DNA of 35,136 nucleotides from JAZDFP01 sp043801445 (GCA_043801445.1 JAZDMB010000024.1:1-35136), one strand, 5' to 3'. Positions 7,735-17,137 are shown, numbered from the stretch's first letter. Notes: generated by a model not told the origin, from the letters alone. Numbers and translations: made by a program.

Positions 7735-9450
7735 ATGCAGTTGTCATATCTCAAAAAGGCTAATTTTTTCTTCGGCATCATCGTAATCATTTTTGTAGTT
7801 GTCGTTATCAGGCTTTTCTATCTCCAGATTTATCAGCATAAGAAATTCGATTCTCTCCAATTCTCCCAGGCTTATCTTAAAGTTGACTGCCAGCCTGAAA
7901 ACGGAATGATTTTAGACCGTAATGGCGAAATATTGGCGCTTTCACGCTTGGTTGATTCAATATATGTTGTTCCCCAGGAAATAGATAATCATCCTGTAGA
8001 AATCCAGAAGTTAGCCACAACCTTAGGCATAGATAATAGAACATTTTCGGCAAAAATCAGGCAGGCAAACGAACAGAAAAAGTTTTTCCTGTGGGTAAAA
8101 CGAAGAATAGATGATGAGACCTCTAAAAAAATAAAAGACTTGAATATCAAAGGAGTCGGATTAAAAAAGGAATATAAAAGGTTTTATCCGAAAGAAACTT
8201 CAGCCTGCCATTTAATTGGTTATCGTGGTCTTGACGAACAGGCATTAGAAGGGATAGAATTATGGGCAGATAATTATCTTAAAGGAGAAGTCGGTTATCA
8301 ATATCTACATCGTGATGCGCGTAGACAATTATTCATTTCGGAACTTCCCGAAAAACCAGCTCAACCGGGCAAGAATGTTTACCTGACCATTGATATACTT
8401 ATTCAACATTTAGCTGAAAAGAGTCTTAAAGAACTATACAAAAAATGGAAACCAGCTAATGCGCAGGTTTTGGTTTTAAGACCCTGCACAGGCGAAATCC
8501 TTGCGATGGCACAAGAACCTTCGTTTGACCCGTCAAATTATCAGAATTACCCTGCTGAAACCAGACGTAACCGGATTGTCACTGAAGCTTACGAACCTGG
8601 TTCTACCTTCAAATCGTTTGTAGTTACTTCTGCTTTAGAAAAAAATATTTTTGCCAGACAAAGCAGGTTTTTCTGTGAGAACGGCTCATATAAAATCGGA
8701 AGAAGAACTATCCATGACCATAAACCGTATGGCTGGTTAACATTGAATGATGTCGTTGCCCAATCGAGTAATATCGGAATGACAAAAATCGGTATGGCTA
8801 CCGGTAAAAATAATATGTATGAAATCATCAAAAGATTCGGATTCTGCAGACCAAGTGGTTTAGACATAAGCGGTGAACATCCCGGACTTATGACACCTCT
8901 AAGTAAATGGAGTGATTATACGGTAACTTCTGTTTCTATAGGTTATGAAATCAGTGTTAATAGCCTGCAGTTAGCCCGTGCTTATGCTACTTTTGCCAAT
9001 GGCGGCTACCTTCTTGACCCTCAAATAATTAAAGAAGTAAGCGATAGAAATAATAATATTGTTTATAAAAATAACTCCACCGCTTCTTCTAAACAGATAA
9101 TCAGTCCACAATTAAATAATCAGATGCGCGCTATTCTAAAAACGGTTGTTACAAGCGGGACGGCAAGTGCAGTAGCAAAATTATCATCTTATTCGTTTGC
9201 CGGCAAAACCGGAACTGCCCGTAAAATAAACTCTGACGGTAAATATTCTACCCAGAAATACAAAAGTCTTTTTGTTGCTTTTGCCCCGGTAGAAAAACCT
9301 GAAATATTGGTTTTAGTCATCGTTGATGAACCCAAAGGAGCGTATTATGCCAGTACCGTCGCTGCACCTACTGCCGCTAAAATAATAAACGACACATTAA
9401 AATATCTGAGAGTCTCTTCACGGTTTGCGGATGTCAACCAGGTAAGATAA
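7735..9450 (+). CDS. ftsI: Penicillin-binding protein FtsI (septal transpeptidase)
   Basis: The 571-residue class B penicillin-binding protein crosslinks septal peptidoglycan together with FtsW. It has a single N-terminal membrane helix (about residues 10-28), a dimerisation/pedestal domain starting near CQPENGMILDRNGEILA, and a C-terminal transpeptidase domain with all three active-site motifs: Ser290-Thr-Phe-Lys293, Ser344-Ser-Asn346 and Lys491-Thr-Gly493. No PASTA domain is present and the C-terminus is short, so this resembles the proteobacterial-type FtsI more than SpoVD. It lies 60 bp downstream of the ftsL-like gene, separated by a GC-rich palindrome; no good ribosome binding site precedes the ATG. 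Cell-cycle context and position favour FtsI over the elongation enzyme PBP2. Confidence 0.93.
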   Translation: MQLSYLKKANFFFGIIVIIFVVVVIRLFYLQIYQHKKFDSLQFSQAYLKVDCQPENGMILDRNGEILALSRLVDSIYVVPQEIDNHPVEIQKLATTLGIDNRTFSAKIRQANEQKKFFLWVKRRIDDETSKKIKDLNIKGVGLKKEYKRFYPKETSACHLIGYRGLDEQALEGIELWADNYLKGEVGYQYLHRDARRQLFISELPEKPAQPGKNVYLTIDILIQHLAEKSLKELYKKWKPANAQVLVLRPCTGEILAMAQEPSFDPSNYQNYPAETRRNRIVTEAYEPGSTFKSFVVTSALEKNIFARQSRFFCENGSYKIGRRTIHDHKPYGWLTLNDVVAQSSNIGMTKIGMATGKNNMYEIIKRFGFCRPSGLDISGEHPGLMTPLSKWSDYTVTSVSIGYEISVNSLQLARAYATFANGGYLLDPQIIKEVSDRNNNIVYKNNSTASSKQIISPQLNNQMRAILKTVVTSGTASAVAKLSSYSFAGKTGTARKINSDGKYSTQKYKSLFVAFAPVEKPEILVLVIVDEPKGAYYASTVAAPTAAKIINDTLKYLRVSSRFADVNQVR

Positions 9451-9476
9451 TTGACCCGTTAGGGAGTTTAAAGAGT

Positions 9477-9586
9477 CATTCTGAGCACCCGCCTAACCGG
9501 ACGGGTAGGTATGCCAAAGAATCTCAATATAACTTCTCATAAAATCCTTCGCGGAGGTTATCCCGCTTCCAGCGGGGCTCAGAATG
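9477..9586. repeat. CATTCTGAGC inverted-repeat element between ftsI and murE
   Basis: CATTCTGAGC (9477-9486) and GCTCAGAATG (9577-9586) are perfect inverted repeats 90 bp apart. Inside lie AAAGAATCTC and a nested TCCCGC/GCGGGG palindrome (9561-9577). The same CATTCTGAGC motif recurs once at 28583. This is an interspersed non-coding element inside the cell-wall operon; 185 bp separate ftsI and murE. Confidence 0.65.
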
Positions 9587-9635
9587 AGGGTTCGAGGATG
9601 AAACACCCGACCCCTCAGATAATTATGGGGTAAAA

Positions 9636-11153
9636 ATGAAATTATCAGAACTTAAACCAATTCTTCTAAAACTAAAAGGCACAAGATTATATAATTTCTA
9701 CAATCTTGAAATTAAAGGCATCAGCTATAATAGCAAATCTGTCAAACCCGGTGATATTTTTGTAGCAATTCCGGGCTCCAAAACTGATGGTAATTATTTT
9801 ATTCCTGAAGCCCTTCAACGTGGCGCAATTACCATAGTTTCCAATAAAAAACTTAACTTGTTCACTTTAATACCTCATATTATAACGCCTACTCCGCGTC
9901 AGACATTAGCTGTTATCAGTAACCATTTTTTTAAGTATCCCTCTAATAAGCTAAAAATCATTGGCATTACCGGCACAAACGGAAAAACCACTACCGCTTA
10001 CCTATTAAAATCAATATTGGAAAAAGCACGTAATCAAGTCGGACTACTGGGAACTATTGAATATATCATCGGTGAGCGGCAGATACCGGCACCGGTTACT
10101 ACTCCCGAATCATACGAATTACATAACTATTTTTCTCAGATGTCCAAGGCAAAAATTAATTATGCGGTAATAGAAGTCTCATCTCACTCGTTGGTGCTTA
10201 ATCGTGTATTCGGGATTAAATTCCACCGCGCTATCTTTACCAATATAACCAGAGACCATCTTGATTTCCATAAAACACCCGGTCGCTATAGACAGGCAAA
10301 AGGAATATTATTTGAACAATTATCATCGGGGAATATGGCTGTCCTTAATTTAGACGACCCGGCAAGCAAATATTACGCCGGTAAAACTCCGGCACAAATT
10401 ATTTGGTATCATCTTGTCGGCAATAAATACTTCGGCACCTTGAGAAAAATAAAACATTCTACAATTACACCGACCTCGCTTGTGCAGGCAGAAATAGAGG
10501 AAAGTTCTCTCCAGGGTAATAGTATCATACTCAAAACCCCTATCGGCGAAATATCTCTGCATAGTCCCTTAATCGGCAGGCATAATGTTTATAATATCTT
10601 AGCCGCTTCTGCCACGGCAATTTCATTGGGTATCTCTGTAGACACCATCAAGGAAGGTATTGAATCTGTAAAGATGATGAGAGGCAGGTTAGAATTAGTA
10701 GAAACCAACACCGATTACTCCGTAATGGTGGATTTCGCACACACGGATGATGCATTGCGTAATATTCTTCTTTCGTTAAAACCATTAGTCAAAGGCAAGA
10801 TTATCACCGTATTTGGCTGCGGTGGCGACCGTGACAGAGGCAAGCGACCGCTTATGGGTAAAGTGGTCAGCAAATATTCTGATTTATTTATTATTACCTC
10901 TGATAACCCCCGCTCCGAAGACCCGCTTAAAATCCTCCAGGATATCAAACGGGGAATCAAAAGAAAGAGCGGTTATTATATTGAACCTGACCGTTATGAA
11001 GCCATAAAAAAAGCATTATCTCTGGCTCGCAAAAACGATTTGGTCCTTATTGCCGGTAAAGGACACGAAACATACCAGATATTCAAGAATACGGTCAAAC
11101 ATTTTGATGACTGTGAAGTAGTCAGAAATATAGAGTCTAAAAGTAATAGATAA
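9636..11153 (+). CDS. murE: UDP-MurNAc-tripeptide ligase MurE (meso-DAP type)
   Basis: MurE adds the third residue of the peptidoglycan stem to UDP-MurNAc-L-Ala-D-Glu in the cytoplasm. The 505 residues show the N-terminal UDP-binding domain (SYNSKSVKPGDIFVAIPG), the ATP-binding P-loop GTNGKTT (Lys117), TTPES, the VSSHSL segment and the C-terminal domain. The specificity motif is Asp423-Asn-Pro-Arg426, which in characterised MurE enzymes marks meso-diaminopimelate rather than lysine, so the cell wall is predicted to be of the diderm A1-gamma type. Length fits the family. It closes the visible cell-wall cluster; murF and mraY do not follow. A GGGG run 7-10 nt before the ATG may serve as ribosome binding site. 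Confidence 0.96.
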   Translation: MKLSELKPILLKLKGTRLYNFYNLEIKGISYNSKSVKPGDIFVAIPGSKTDGNYFIPEALQRGAITIVSNKKLNLFTLIPHIITPTPRQTLAVISNHFFKYPSNKLKIIGITGTNGKTTTAYLLKSILEKARNQVGLLGTIEYIIGERQIPAPVTTPESYELHNYFSQMSKAKINYAVIEVSSHSLVLNRVFGIKFHRAIFTNITRDHLDFHKTPGRYRQAKGILFEQLSSGNMAVLNLDDPASKYYAGKTPAQIIWYHLVGNKYFGTLRKIKHSTITPTSLVQAEIEESSLQGNSIILKTPIGEISLHSPLIGRHNVYNILAASATAISLGISVDTIKEGIESVKMMRGRLELVETNTDYSVMVDFAHTDDALRNILLSLKPLVKGKIITVFGCGGDRDRGKRPLMGKVVSKYSDLFIITSDNPRSEDPLKILQDIKRGIKRKSGYYIEPDRYEAIKKALSLARKNDLVLIAGKGHETYQIFKNTVKHFDDCEVVRNIESKSNR

Positions 11154-11201
11154 TTAAGTATGGACTTTTATACTCTATACTTTTATACTTACTAATTATT
11201 T

Positions 11202-12950
11202 ATGAATATCAAACAAGAGATAATTAATACCATCATCAAACAGACTAAACTATCACCTGATGACGTATCGTCCTATTTGGGAAAATCTGTCCGTCCTGAA
11301 TTGGGTGACTACGCATTAGCCTGCTTTAGACTGGCTAAAGAACAAAATAAATCACCACAAAAAATAGCCGAAGAAATTGCCTCACTTATCAAACCAAATA
11401 ACCTGATCGAAAAAGTCCAGGTTGCAGGTGGATATGTTAATATATTTCTTAATTCTGCTAAGATTGTGGAACATGTGTTAAGCCAAGAAAATATCCGATT
11501 ATCTGATGACAGCAAAAGTAAAACCATTGTCATAGATTATTCGTCTCCCAATATTGCCAAACCTTTTGGTATCGGACATCTACGTTCTACTGTAATCGGC
11601 AATGCACTTTATAGAATATATTCCGTACTGGGTTATAAATGCGTGGGCATAAATTACTTGGGTGATTGGGGTCCTCAATTCACGCATATTATAGACGGAA
11701 AAGAGAGAAAAGATAATTGTAAATGGGATTCTTTAACCGAATTTGATGTCAGGAACTTCGCTAATAACAGTATCCCTACTTTAAACGAGTATTATGCTAT
11801 TTCCACCTCGGCAAACGACCCGATAGCTAGACAAAGAGCAAAAGATTTATTCCAAAGATTAGAATCTGGCGATGACCGTCTTACAATGTTTTGGAAAATT
11901 ACTAAAGAAAGAAGTATTAAAGAATTCCAGCGCATTTATGATTTACTCAGTGTCACCTTTGATGAATATTCAGGCGAAGCAGATACCAACCAATATTTAA
12001 ATCAAACCATTACCGATATAGAAAAGAAAGGATTAGCAGAAATCAGCGAAGGAGCATTGGTCGTTAAATTGGATAAATACAATATGCCACCCTGCTTATT
12101 AAGAAAACAGGATGGCGCTACCCTGTATGCCGCACGCGATATCACCGCCGCCATCAAACGCTATGAAAAATACAGGTTCCACAAAATGATTTATGTAGTC
12201 GGTGCAGACCAGAAACTACATTTCAGGCAGTTCTTTAAGGTCTTAGAATTAATGGGTTATGAATGGGCTAAAGATTGTATCCACGTTGATTTCGGCTTGG
12301 TTCGTTTCAAGGATGCATCAGGAGAAAAGCAAAAGATGTCCACCCGCAAGGGAACCACAATACTTTTAGAGAATGTTCTTAACGAAGCCGTTGAACGCTC
12401 AGAAAAAGTTATGAATGAACGCTCTCCGGAACTTGCCAGTAAAGTTTCTCATGAAGATATAAAAAAAGTCTCTCAGGAAGTCGGTATCGGCGCAATTATA
12501 TTTAATGACCTCAAAAACAAGCGCATCAAGGATGTGGATTTTGACTGGGCACAGATTCTATCATTTGACGGAGAGACAGGACCTTATCTCCAATACACAC
12601 ATACTCGGCTGGCAAGCTTATTAGAAAAATATAACCAACTAACTTCAAACCTCAAACCTCCAACTTCTAACTTTATATTACTCAATACCCCTGAAGATAT
12701 TGCCATTATAAAAATGTTAGGCGAATTCCCTAATATAATCCAGCAATCAGCCGAACAATATGAACCATCTATATTGAGTAACTATCTGCTCAGTCTTTCT
12801 TCACTCTTCAACCACTATTACCAATACCACCGGATTATTTCTGACGATAAAGAACTCTCAGTAGCAAGAATTGCTCTCGTATATCACCTCAAAGGTATAT
12901 TCAGCCAAGGTCTGACCTTATTAGGAATAACACCATTAGAAAAGATGTAG
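11202..12950 (+). CDS. argS: Arginyl-tRNA synthetase
   Basis: ArgRS charges tRNA-Arg and is a class I synthetase. The 582 residues contain the N-terminal additional domain, the HIGH-equivalent GIGHLRST after SPNIAKPF (the first His is Gly here, as Ser is found in some Gram-positive ArgRS), the LGDWGPQF segment, the KMSTRKG loop (Lys378-Gly384), and the C-terminal DALR anticodon-binding domain ending LLGITPLEKM. A short unusual insert, TSNLKPPTSN, is encoded by a low-complexity repeat at 12641-12671. No ribosome binding site is seen; a TATACT box (11184-11189) ends 12 nt before the ATG, so the leader would be very short. It converges on the VWA gene with only 2 bp between the stop codons. Confidence 0.97.
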   Translation: MNIKQEIINTIIKQTKLSPDDVSSYLGKSVRPELGDYALACFRLAKEQNKSPQKIAEEIASLIKPNNLIEKVQVAGGYVNIFLNSAKIVEHVLSQENIRLSDDSKSKTIVIDYSSPNIAKPFGIGHLRSTVIGNALYRIYSVLGYKCVGINYLGDWGPQFTHIIDGKERKDNCKWDSLTEFDVRNFANNSIPTLNEYYAISTSANDPIARQRAKDLFQRLESGDDRLTMFWKITKERSIKEFQRIYDLLSVTFDEYSGEADTNQYLNQTITDIEKKGLAEISEGALVVKLDKYNMPPCLLRKQDGATLYAARDITAAIKRYEKYRFHKMIYVVGADQKLHFRQFFKVLELMGYEWAKDCIHVDFGLVRFKDASGEKQKMSTRKGTTILLENVLNEAVERSEKVMNERSPELASKVSHEDIKKVSQEVGIGAIIFNDLKNKRIKDVDFDWAQILSFDGETGPYLQYTHTRLASLLEKYNQLTSNLKPPTSNFILLNTPEDIAIIKMLGEFPNIIQQSAEQYEPSILSNYLLSLSSLFNHYYQYHRIISDDKELSVARIALVYHLKGIFSQGLTLLGITPLEKM

Positions 12951-12952
12951 AA

Positions 12953-15703
12953 TTACCTGCGATATAAACTGACTACCAAATCCGTTATAAACAATACTAA
13001 TACAAGAATTATTAAAATGGTGTTTATCCTGTGATATGTTCGTGAAGTATCTTCGGTACTAATATTTCTAATCTTCTCATTCTTTAATGCATCAGCAGTA
13101 ATCAATTTACCATCAGTTGCTTCAGCCAGATTTCTCAAGGAGACCGTATCAGGCGTAAATTTCTGCCATTCCTTTGGATATTGCATAACTATTGGTATCC
13201 TGCTTATTAATTGTCTAGTATTATCTTTACTCGTGCTATGCGTAGCGCTTCGCAGAGCATAGTCAGAGAATACTGAAATTATAGAATCGTCTTTATTATC
13301 AACATCTAAGATTACTTCATATTTACCTACGGCTACTTGCGGAATCTTAACAGGTGTCATATTAGTGCTGGTAATAGCAAAAATCGGTTCAATATAGGCA
13401 AAAAGATTGAGTTGGTCAACTGGTATCTCTATCGCCAGTTTGATTGTTCCATCAGATAATTGTTCGGCTGTAATCTTGGTTGGCGTATTTTCTTTAGATA
13501 GTGCAGGAGTAATATATCTTAACCCTTGAGTTACTAATTGTGCCAAACTCCCCCATTTTTCCAACTCCCCCATCCATTTTGAATCAAAAGAGGTATTCAG
13601 CACCATTGTCTTACCTAATCCGTAATGCCAATCGGCAATCAGGACTTCTCTATCCTTTGATACAGAGGCAACCAGACGAGCGTTTGGTTTTAACGTGGTT
13701 CTATTGTATCCTGAAATTGGCGGAACATTATCAATGCCTTTCAGGATATCGTCTTTGATGTGTGCCTGAACAGATAGATTATCAGCCTCACGATAAAATT
13801 CCTTGCTCACAGATAAATCATGGCGCAGGTTCTTGGTTATTTCATCCATCTCTTTACCGCTAAACCGATAGACTTTACCATGAGTCTCGTTTTTAGTCAG
13901 CGCCTTTAAGGTTTCTTCATTAATATACTCACCGGTGGCTATGGTAGAAATAGTAATATTATTCTCCTGGAGTTTCTCTGCCATTTGGTGAAAACCATCC
14001 AATGATTCATTGGTTGTGCTGTGTCCATCTGACAAGAGAATAATATGTTTTTTAGCAGACAAGATATTAGTCAATGTCGTAATCGCCTTTTGAATCGGCG
14101 GGATAATGGCGGTCGGACCGGTCGGCTTGATTTTACTGAGTTTCTCTTTGAGTAAGGAAACATTACGCTCCAGAGATTGAAGCGTCCCGATGCCTTCGGA
14201 TGCGGGACGCTCCGTATCGTAGCATCGGAGCGGTATAGTTGTTTCAAATCCCTGATTAAAGGTAATTACTTCCAATCTATCTTTTTTTCCCAAGAGGGAA
14301 ATAGCATTCTCCAAGGCATCAGACGCAACCTGAAATTTCTTTTTACCAGTTACACCGGACGGCTCGTCCATACTGCCGGAGGCATCCAGTATAATAACTA
14401 TTGATAAGTCTTCAGGAGGTGTTGCCCAGACAGGCAAAACATCCTCCAGTTGTGAATTCTGATATCCGCCCGACCCAAAACTATTTTCCCCACCCACTGC
14501 TAATAAGCCACCACCATTTGATACAAATGATTTTATTTCATTCGGTATGCCTGCCCGAACTGACGGCTGGTCAGGCGGGGATGTTAAAGACAAATTATCT
14601 ATTATGATAACATCATATAATCTAACAAATGGTATTTTAGTCTGACCTTGCAGATTAGAAAAAGAAAGTGTTTCTATGTCAAAATCCTGTCCCGACACAG
14701 TCTGTCGGGATCCCGTTGTAGCCCCCTTGGATAGCCCATCGGGATTAGAGCCAATAATCCGCAAGATAGTTCTCTGTGATGAGTCTTCTGCACCGGAAAG
14801 ATAGAGTATTTTCGGTTTGCCTATCTTCTGAACGACTGCCCGCCCATAATTATTTTCCATAGTTATTTCCCCGATGTTCATCGGGACTCCATTTCGTTGC
14901 GCATTAAACTCATCAGTAAAAACTCTTACTTCGTATATTTGAATCGGTTTGGTTTGAAAAGGCAGGCTAACCACTATGATATTATCCTGATTTTGAAGTA
15001 GTGTTATATCCTTTAATTCTTCAATCAGTATATTATCACGATAGACCTGAAGATTAGCAGAAGTATTAATAGTGCTTGAAATCCGGCATTTTAATTCTAC
15101 GGGCTGATTCTCGCGGACTATTTTAGGCATCTCCAGATAGCTTATCTTAATGTCTTGCACCTCTTTAGGTCCAATCGGAATCGTATAAAGAGATATATTT
15201 TTATCCTTAAGAAAAGGTATAACTTTTTTAGCATCGCCTTCGGTCTCATTACCGTCAGTAAATAGAAATATCTCTCTATAATACCCAGAATGGAAAAATC
15301 CTGTGGCGTATGAAAGAGCCTTTTCAATATTAGTTCCGGAAGCATCTGCCGATGGGATTAACGACATATTCACTACTTGCCTGTTTTCATACACAGGATT
15401 CCGACCAAAATAAATTATCTCCCACTTGTCGTTTTTATCAAGTAGTTTGATATTATCTTTTATGGCTTCTATCATTCTATTCTTATCAAGAAATATACTA
15501 CCTGATGTATCAACCACATAGATTCGGCAAAGATTTGCTGGCTTTATTTTTATCTCCAGACCGGCAAGAACAAAAACAACTAGAACAAGTATAATACAAC
15601 GTAAGATAAAAGAAATAAGATTCTTGTGCCTTGACACAAAATATAACACCCCTATCAATACGGGAATAATTAATAAAACTAATGGGTATTCAAATCTTAC
15701 CAT
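12953..15703 (-). CDS. Membrane protein with two VWA domains and GATase-like core
   Basis: The 916-residue protein is anchored by two N-terminal membrane helices (roughly residues 6-22 and 30-48) and one near the C-terminus. A first VWA domain carries an intact MIDAS (Asp65-Thr-Ser-Gly-Ser, Thr124, Asp150). A central segment (about 295-430) with IIIDNLSL and FVSNGGGLLAVGG resembles the glutamine-amidotransferase-like fold of this family. A second VWA domain begins VIILDASGSM (Asp440). Large proteins of this design are common in Planctomycetota; their function is unknown, perhaps metal-dependent protein interaction at the membrane. I start at the ATG at 15703 (MVRFEYPL, as in relatives); an upstream in-frame GTG would add seven residues read from a non-coding repeat. 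Several palindromic repeat elements sit in frame inside the gene. dprA lies upstream on the same strand, 87 bp away. Confidence 0.9.
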   Translation of the reverse strand: MVRFEYPLVLLIIPVLIGVLYFVSRHKNLISFILRCIILVLVVFVLAGLEIKIKPANLCRIYVVDTSGSIFLDKNRMIEAIKDNIKLLDKNDKWEIIYFGRNPVYENRQVVNMSLIPSADASGTNIEKALSYATGFFHSGYYREIFLFTDGNETEGDAKKVIPFLKDKNISLYTIPIGPKEVQDIKISYLEMPKIVRENQPVELKCRISSTINTSANLQVYRDNILIEELKDITLLQNQDNIIVVSLPFQTKPIQIYEVRVFTDEFNAQRNGVPMNIGEITMENNYGRAVVQKIGKPKILYLSGAEDSSQRTILRIIGSNPDGLSKGATTGSRQTVSGQDFDIETLSFSNLQGQTKIPFVRLYDVIIIDNLSLTSPPDQPSVRAGIPNEIKSFVSNGGGLLAVGGENSFGSGGYQNSQLEDVLPVWATPPEDLSIVIILDASGSMDEPSGVTGKKKFQVASDALENAISLLGKKDRLEVITFNQGFETTIPLRCYDTERPASEGIGTLQSLERNVSLLKEKLSKIKPTGPTAIIPPIQKAITTLTNILSAKKHIILLSDGHSTTNESLDGFHQMAEKLQENNITISTIATGEYINEETLKALTKNETHGKVYRFSGKEMDEITKNLRHDLSVSKEFYREADNLSVQAHIKDDILKGIDNVPPISGYNRTTLKPNARLVASVSKDREVLIADWHYGLGKTMVLNTSFDSKWMGELEKWGSLAQLVTQGLRYITPALSKENTPTKITAEQLSDGTIKLAIEIPVDQLNLFAYIEPIFAITSTNMTPVKIPQVAVGKYEVILDVDNKDDSIISVFSDYALRSATHSTSKDNTRQLISRIPIVMQYPKEWQKFTPDTVSLRNLAEATDGKLITADALKNEKIRNISTEDTSRTYHRINTILIILVLVLFITDLVVSLYRR
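13235..13263. repeat. In-gene constant-loop hairpin
   Basis: Arms CTATGC (13236-13241) and GCATAG (13257-13262) enclose a 15-nt loop whose reverse complement contains GCGAAGCG, close to the GCAAAGCG core of the constant-loop hairpins at 19810, 21606 and 21727. It is read in frame as part of the VWA protein near its C-terminus (YALRSATHS). Confidence 0.55.
14182..14232. repeat. Two overlapping in-gene palindromes
   Basis: GCGTCCCG (14182-14189) pairs with CGGGACGC (14203-14210), and CGCTCCG (14208-14214) pairs with CGGAGCG (14226-14232). The two hairpins overlap in the middle arm. They are translated in frame within the second VWA domain (DTERPASEGIG). A close relative of the second hairpin lies between genes at 20905-20935. 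Confidence 0.6.
14549..14580. repeat. In-gene GCCTG/CAGGC palindrome
   Basis: GCCTG (14549-14553) pairs with CAGGC (14572-14576) within a GCCTGCCCG...CAGGCGGGG element, the same family as those at 7692, 20673, 32262 and 32397. In the VWA protein it encodes PPDQPSVRAG, a likely surface loop before the GATase-like glycine-rich segment. Confidence 0.55.
14690..14745. repeat. Two in-gene CCCGA/CGGGAT palindromes
   Basis: TCCCGACA (14690-14697) pairs perfectly with TGTCGGGA (14703-14710), and ATCCCG (14710-14715) pairs with CGGGAT (14740-14745). Both are translated in frame as part of a Gly/Ser/Thr-rich loop of the VWA protein (about residues 320-340). Confidence 0.6.
14870..14885. repeat. In-gene CCCGAT/ATCGGG hairpin
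   Basis: CCCGAT (14870-14875) and ATCGGG (14880-14885) enclose a 4-nt loop. It is in frame in the VWA protein (PMNIGE). Short enough that chance is possible, but it lies in the same gene as four other palindromes. Confidence 0.4.
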
Positions 15704-15710
15704 AAAATCT

Positions 15711-15785
15711 AACGCGAATCGCACGAATTTAACTAATCACACGAATTAATTCGTGTTATTCGTACTAATTCGTAATATTCGTGTT
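15711..15785. repeat. CACGAATT-type intergenic repeat
   Basis: Several copies of TTCGTG/CACGAA follow each other between dprA and the VWA gene. ACACGAATTAATTCGTGT (15739-15756) is a perfect 18-bp palindrome. The same motif family occurs at 12-48 and 20871-20985. The repeat overlaps the alternative upstream start of the VWA gene, which is why I prefer the downstream ATG. Confidence 0.65.
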
Positions 15786-15790
15786 TGTAT

Positions 15791-16885
15791 TTATTGTATT
15801 TTAATATAATTCTTCCCCGGTAATTGTCTAACTAATTTCTTCATCTCTAATGATAACAGTGCAGTCAATACTAATGAAGACGGCAATTTGGTCTGATCAA
15901 TTATGTCATCTATACTTAACGATTCAGAGGTATGAAGGATAGGCAATAAAACTCTCTCATTAGAACTTAATGATTGGGTAACACTCTGGGCAACCGATGA
16001 CTTATCGTCAGCTCTGGTAATATTCAGTTCATCCAGAATATCATCTACACCTTCAATAAGTTTAGCGCCTTGTTTAATCAGATAATGACATCCCCGGCTG
16101 GATGGGTTATCAACCTTGCCCGGTAATGCAAAGACCTCGCGTCCCTGCTCTAATGCAAAATCTGCCGTGATTAAAGCGCCACTTCTCAACGGCGCCTCTA
16201 TAATAACAACACCTGAACTTAATCCGCTGATAATCCTGTTACGGATTGGGAAATTCATCTTATGCGGTGGCGTGGCGAAAGGTAATTCGGAAATAATAGC
16301 GCCATTCTCGCAAAGCCTGTCAGCCAATTTCTTATTCTCAGGCGGATAGATATGTTTAAGCCCGTTACCTAAAACCGCAATGGTTTTACCTGTCTTTGAT
16401 TTAAGCGCTCCCTGATGGGCATAGGTATCTATACCACGGGCTAAGCCGCTTACCACACAAAACCCATATTGCGCCAGTGCATAACCAATCTTCTCTGCCT
16501 GGAGCTGACCGTAGATACTATTTTGTCTCGTCCCGACTATGGCTATTATCAAATCGTTAGAAAGTATTTTTATATTGCCTTTAACGTAAAGCACTAACGG
16601 ATAATCAAAGATAGTCTTTAGTCTCTCTGGGTATTCTTTATCTTCAAAAGAGATTATTTTTATACCGTATTTTTGGGCAAGTTCTAATTCCTGCTTCCCA
16701 ACTTCTTCTTTTAACGCCTTGGGTAACTCCGTAGCAAAACTTGATATTCTCGGTATTTTAAGAAGTTTCTCTGGAGTGGCTGATAATATGGCTTCAGGAC
16801 TACCGAAATATTTTACTAATCGCTCATAAAAGGCAGAACCAATACGCAGGGAATTCAGGGTTATTAAGAATTCAAGGTTTGTCAT
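15791..16885 (-). CDS. dprA: DNA-processing protein DprA
   Basis: DprA (Smf) binds incoming single-stranded DNA during natural transformation and loads RecA. The protein of 364 residues has an N-terminal helical domain, the Rossmann-like core (IAIVGTRQNSIYG, VVSGLARGIDTYAH, IAVLGNGL, YPPEN, PIRNRIISGLS, EAPLRSGALITA, ALPG) and a C-terminal winged-helix domain (about 290-364). The start was placed at the ATG of MTNLEFL (16885): the longer frame to 16939 reads through a common non-coding repeat (CTGCGTTCTTTGCGTC) and lacks conservation. The neighbouring VWA gene is downstream on the same strand. With the ComEA-like protein at 22885 it hints at competence, although DprA is widespread in non-competent bacteria as well. 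Confidence 0.95.
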   Translation of the reverse strand: MTNLEFLITLNSLRIGSAFYERLVKYFGSPEAILSATPEKLLKIPRISSFATELPKALKEEVGKQELELAQKYGIKIISFEDKEYPERLKTIFDYPLVLYVKGNIKILSNDLIIAIVGTRQNSIYGQLQAEKIGYALAQYGFCVVSGLARGIDTYAHQGALKSKTGKTIAVLGNGLKHIYPPENKKLADRLCENGAIISELPFATPPHKMNFPIRNRIISGLSSGVVIIEAPLRSGALITADFALEQGREVFALPGKVDNPSSRGCHYLIKQGAKLIEGVDDILDELNITRADDKSSVAQSVTQSLSSNERVLLPILHTSESLSIDDIIDQTKLPSSLVLTALLSLEMKKLVRQLPGKNYIKIQ

Positions 16886-17137
16886 ATTATTTTTATCCCA
16901 GATATTGCACCGCAGAGACGCAAAGAACGCAGAGACCAAATAATTATTTTATTCCTCTGCGACCGGAGTTTATCCCGCCCCAGCGGGACGCCTTTGCGGT
17001 AAGAATAAATTTATATATATCACAACGAAAAGTCAATATAAAATTCCACGCACCGTGACGGTAAATAACTAACCTTATGTTATTCAACAGCTAATATTAG
17101 ACGGGATATGATGTGTCACCAAAATTAAGATACCCAA
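16886..17137. other. Gene-free stretch with nested repeats
   Basis: The first part is a common repeat of the GCAGAGACGCAAAG type, into which a TCCCGC-cccA-GCGGGA palindrome (16973-16988) appears to be nested. The remainder is unremarkable A+T-rich sequence leading into the 44-bp array. No gene is seen. Confidence 0.5.

Noticed and set aside
11202..12950. Loss of the first His of the HIGH motif in ArgRS as a defect
   Set aside because: Small residues at this position occur in other active ArgRS, and KMSTRKG is intact.
16886..16939. N-terminal extension of dprA by 18 residues
   Set aside because: It is read from a common non-coding repeat; the family starts at the downstream ATG.
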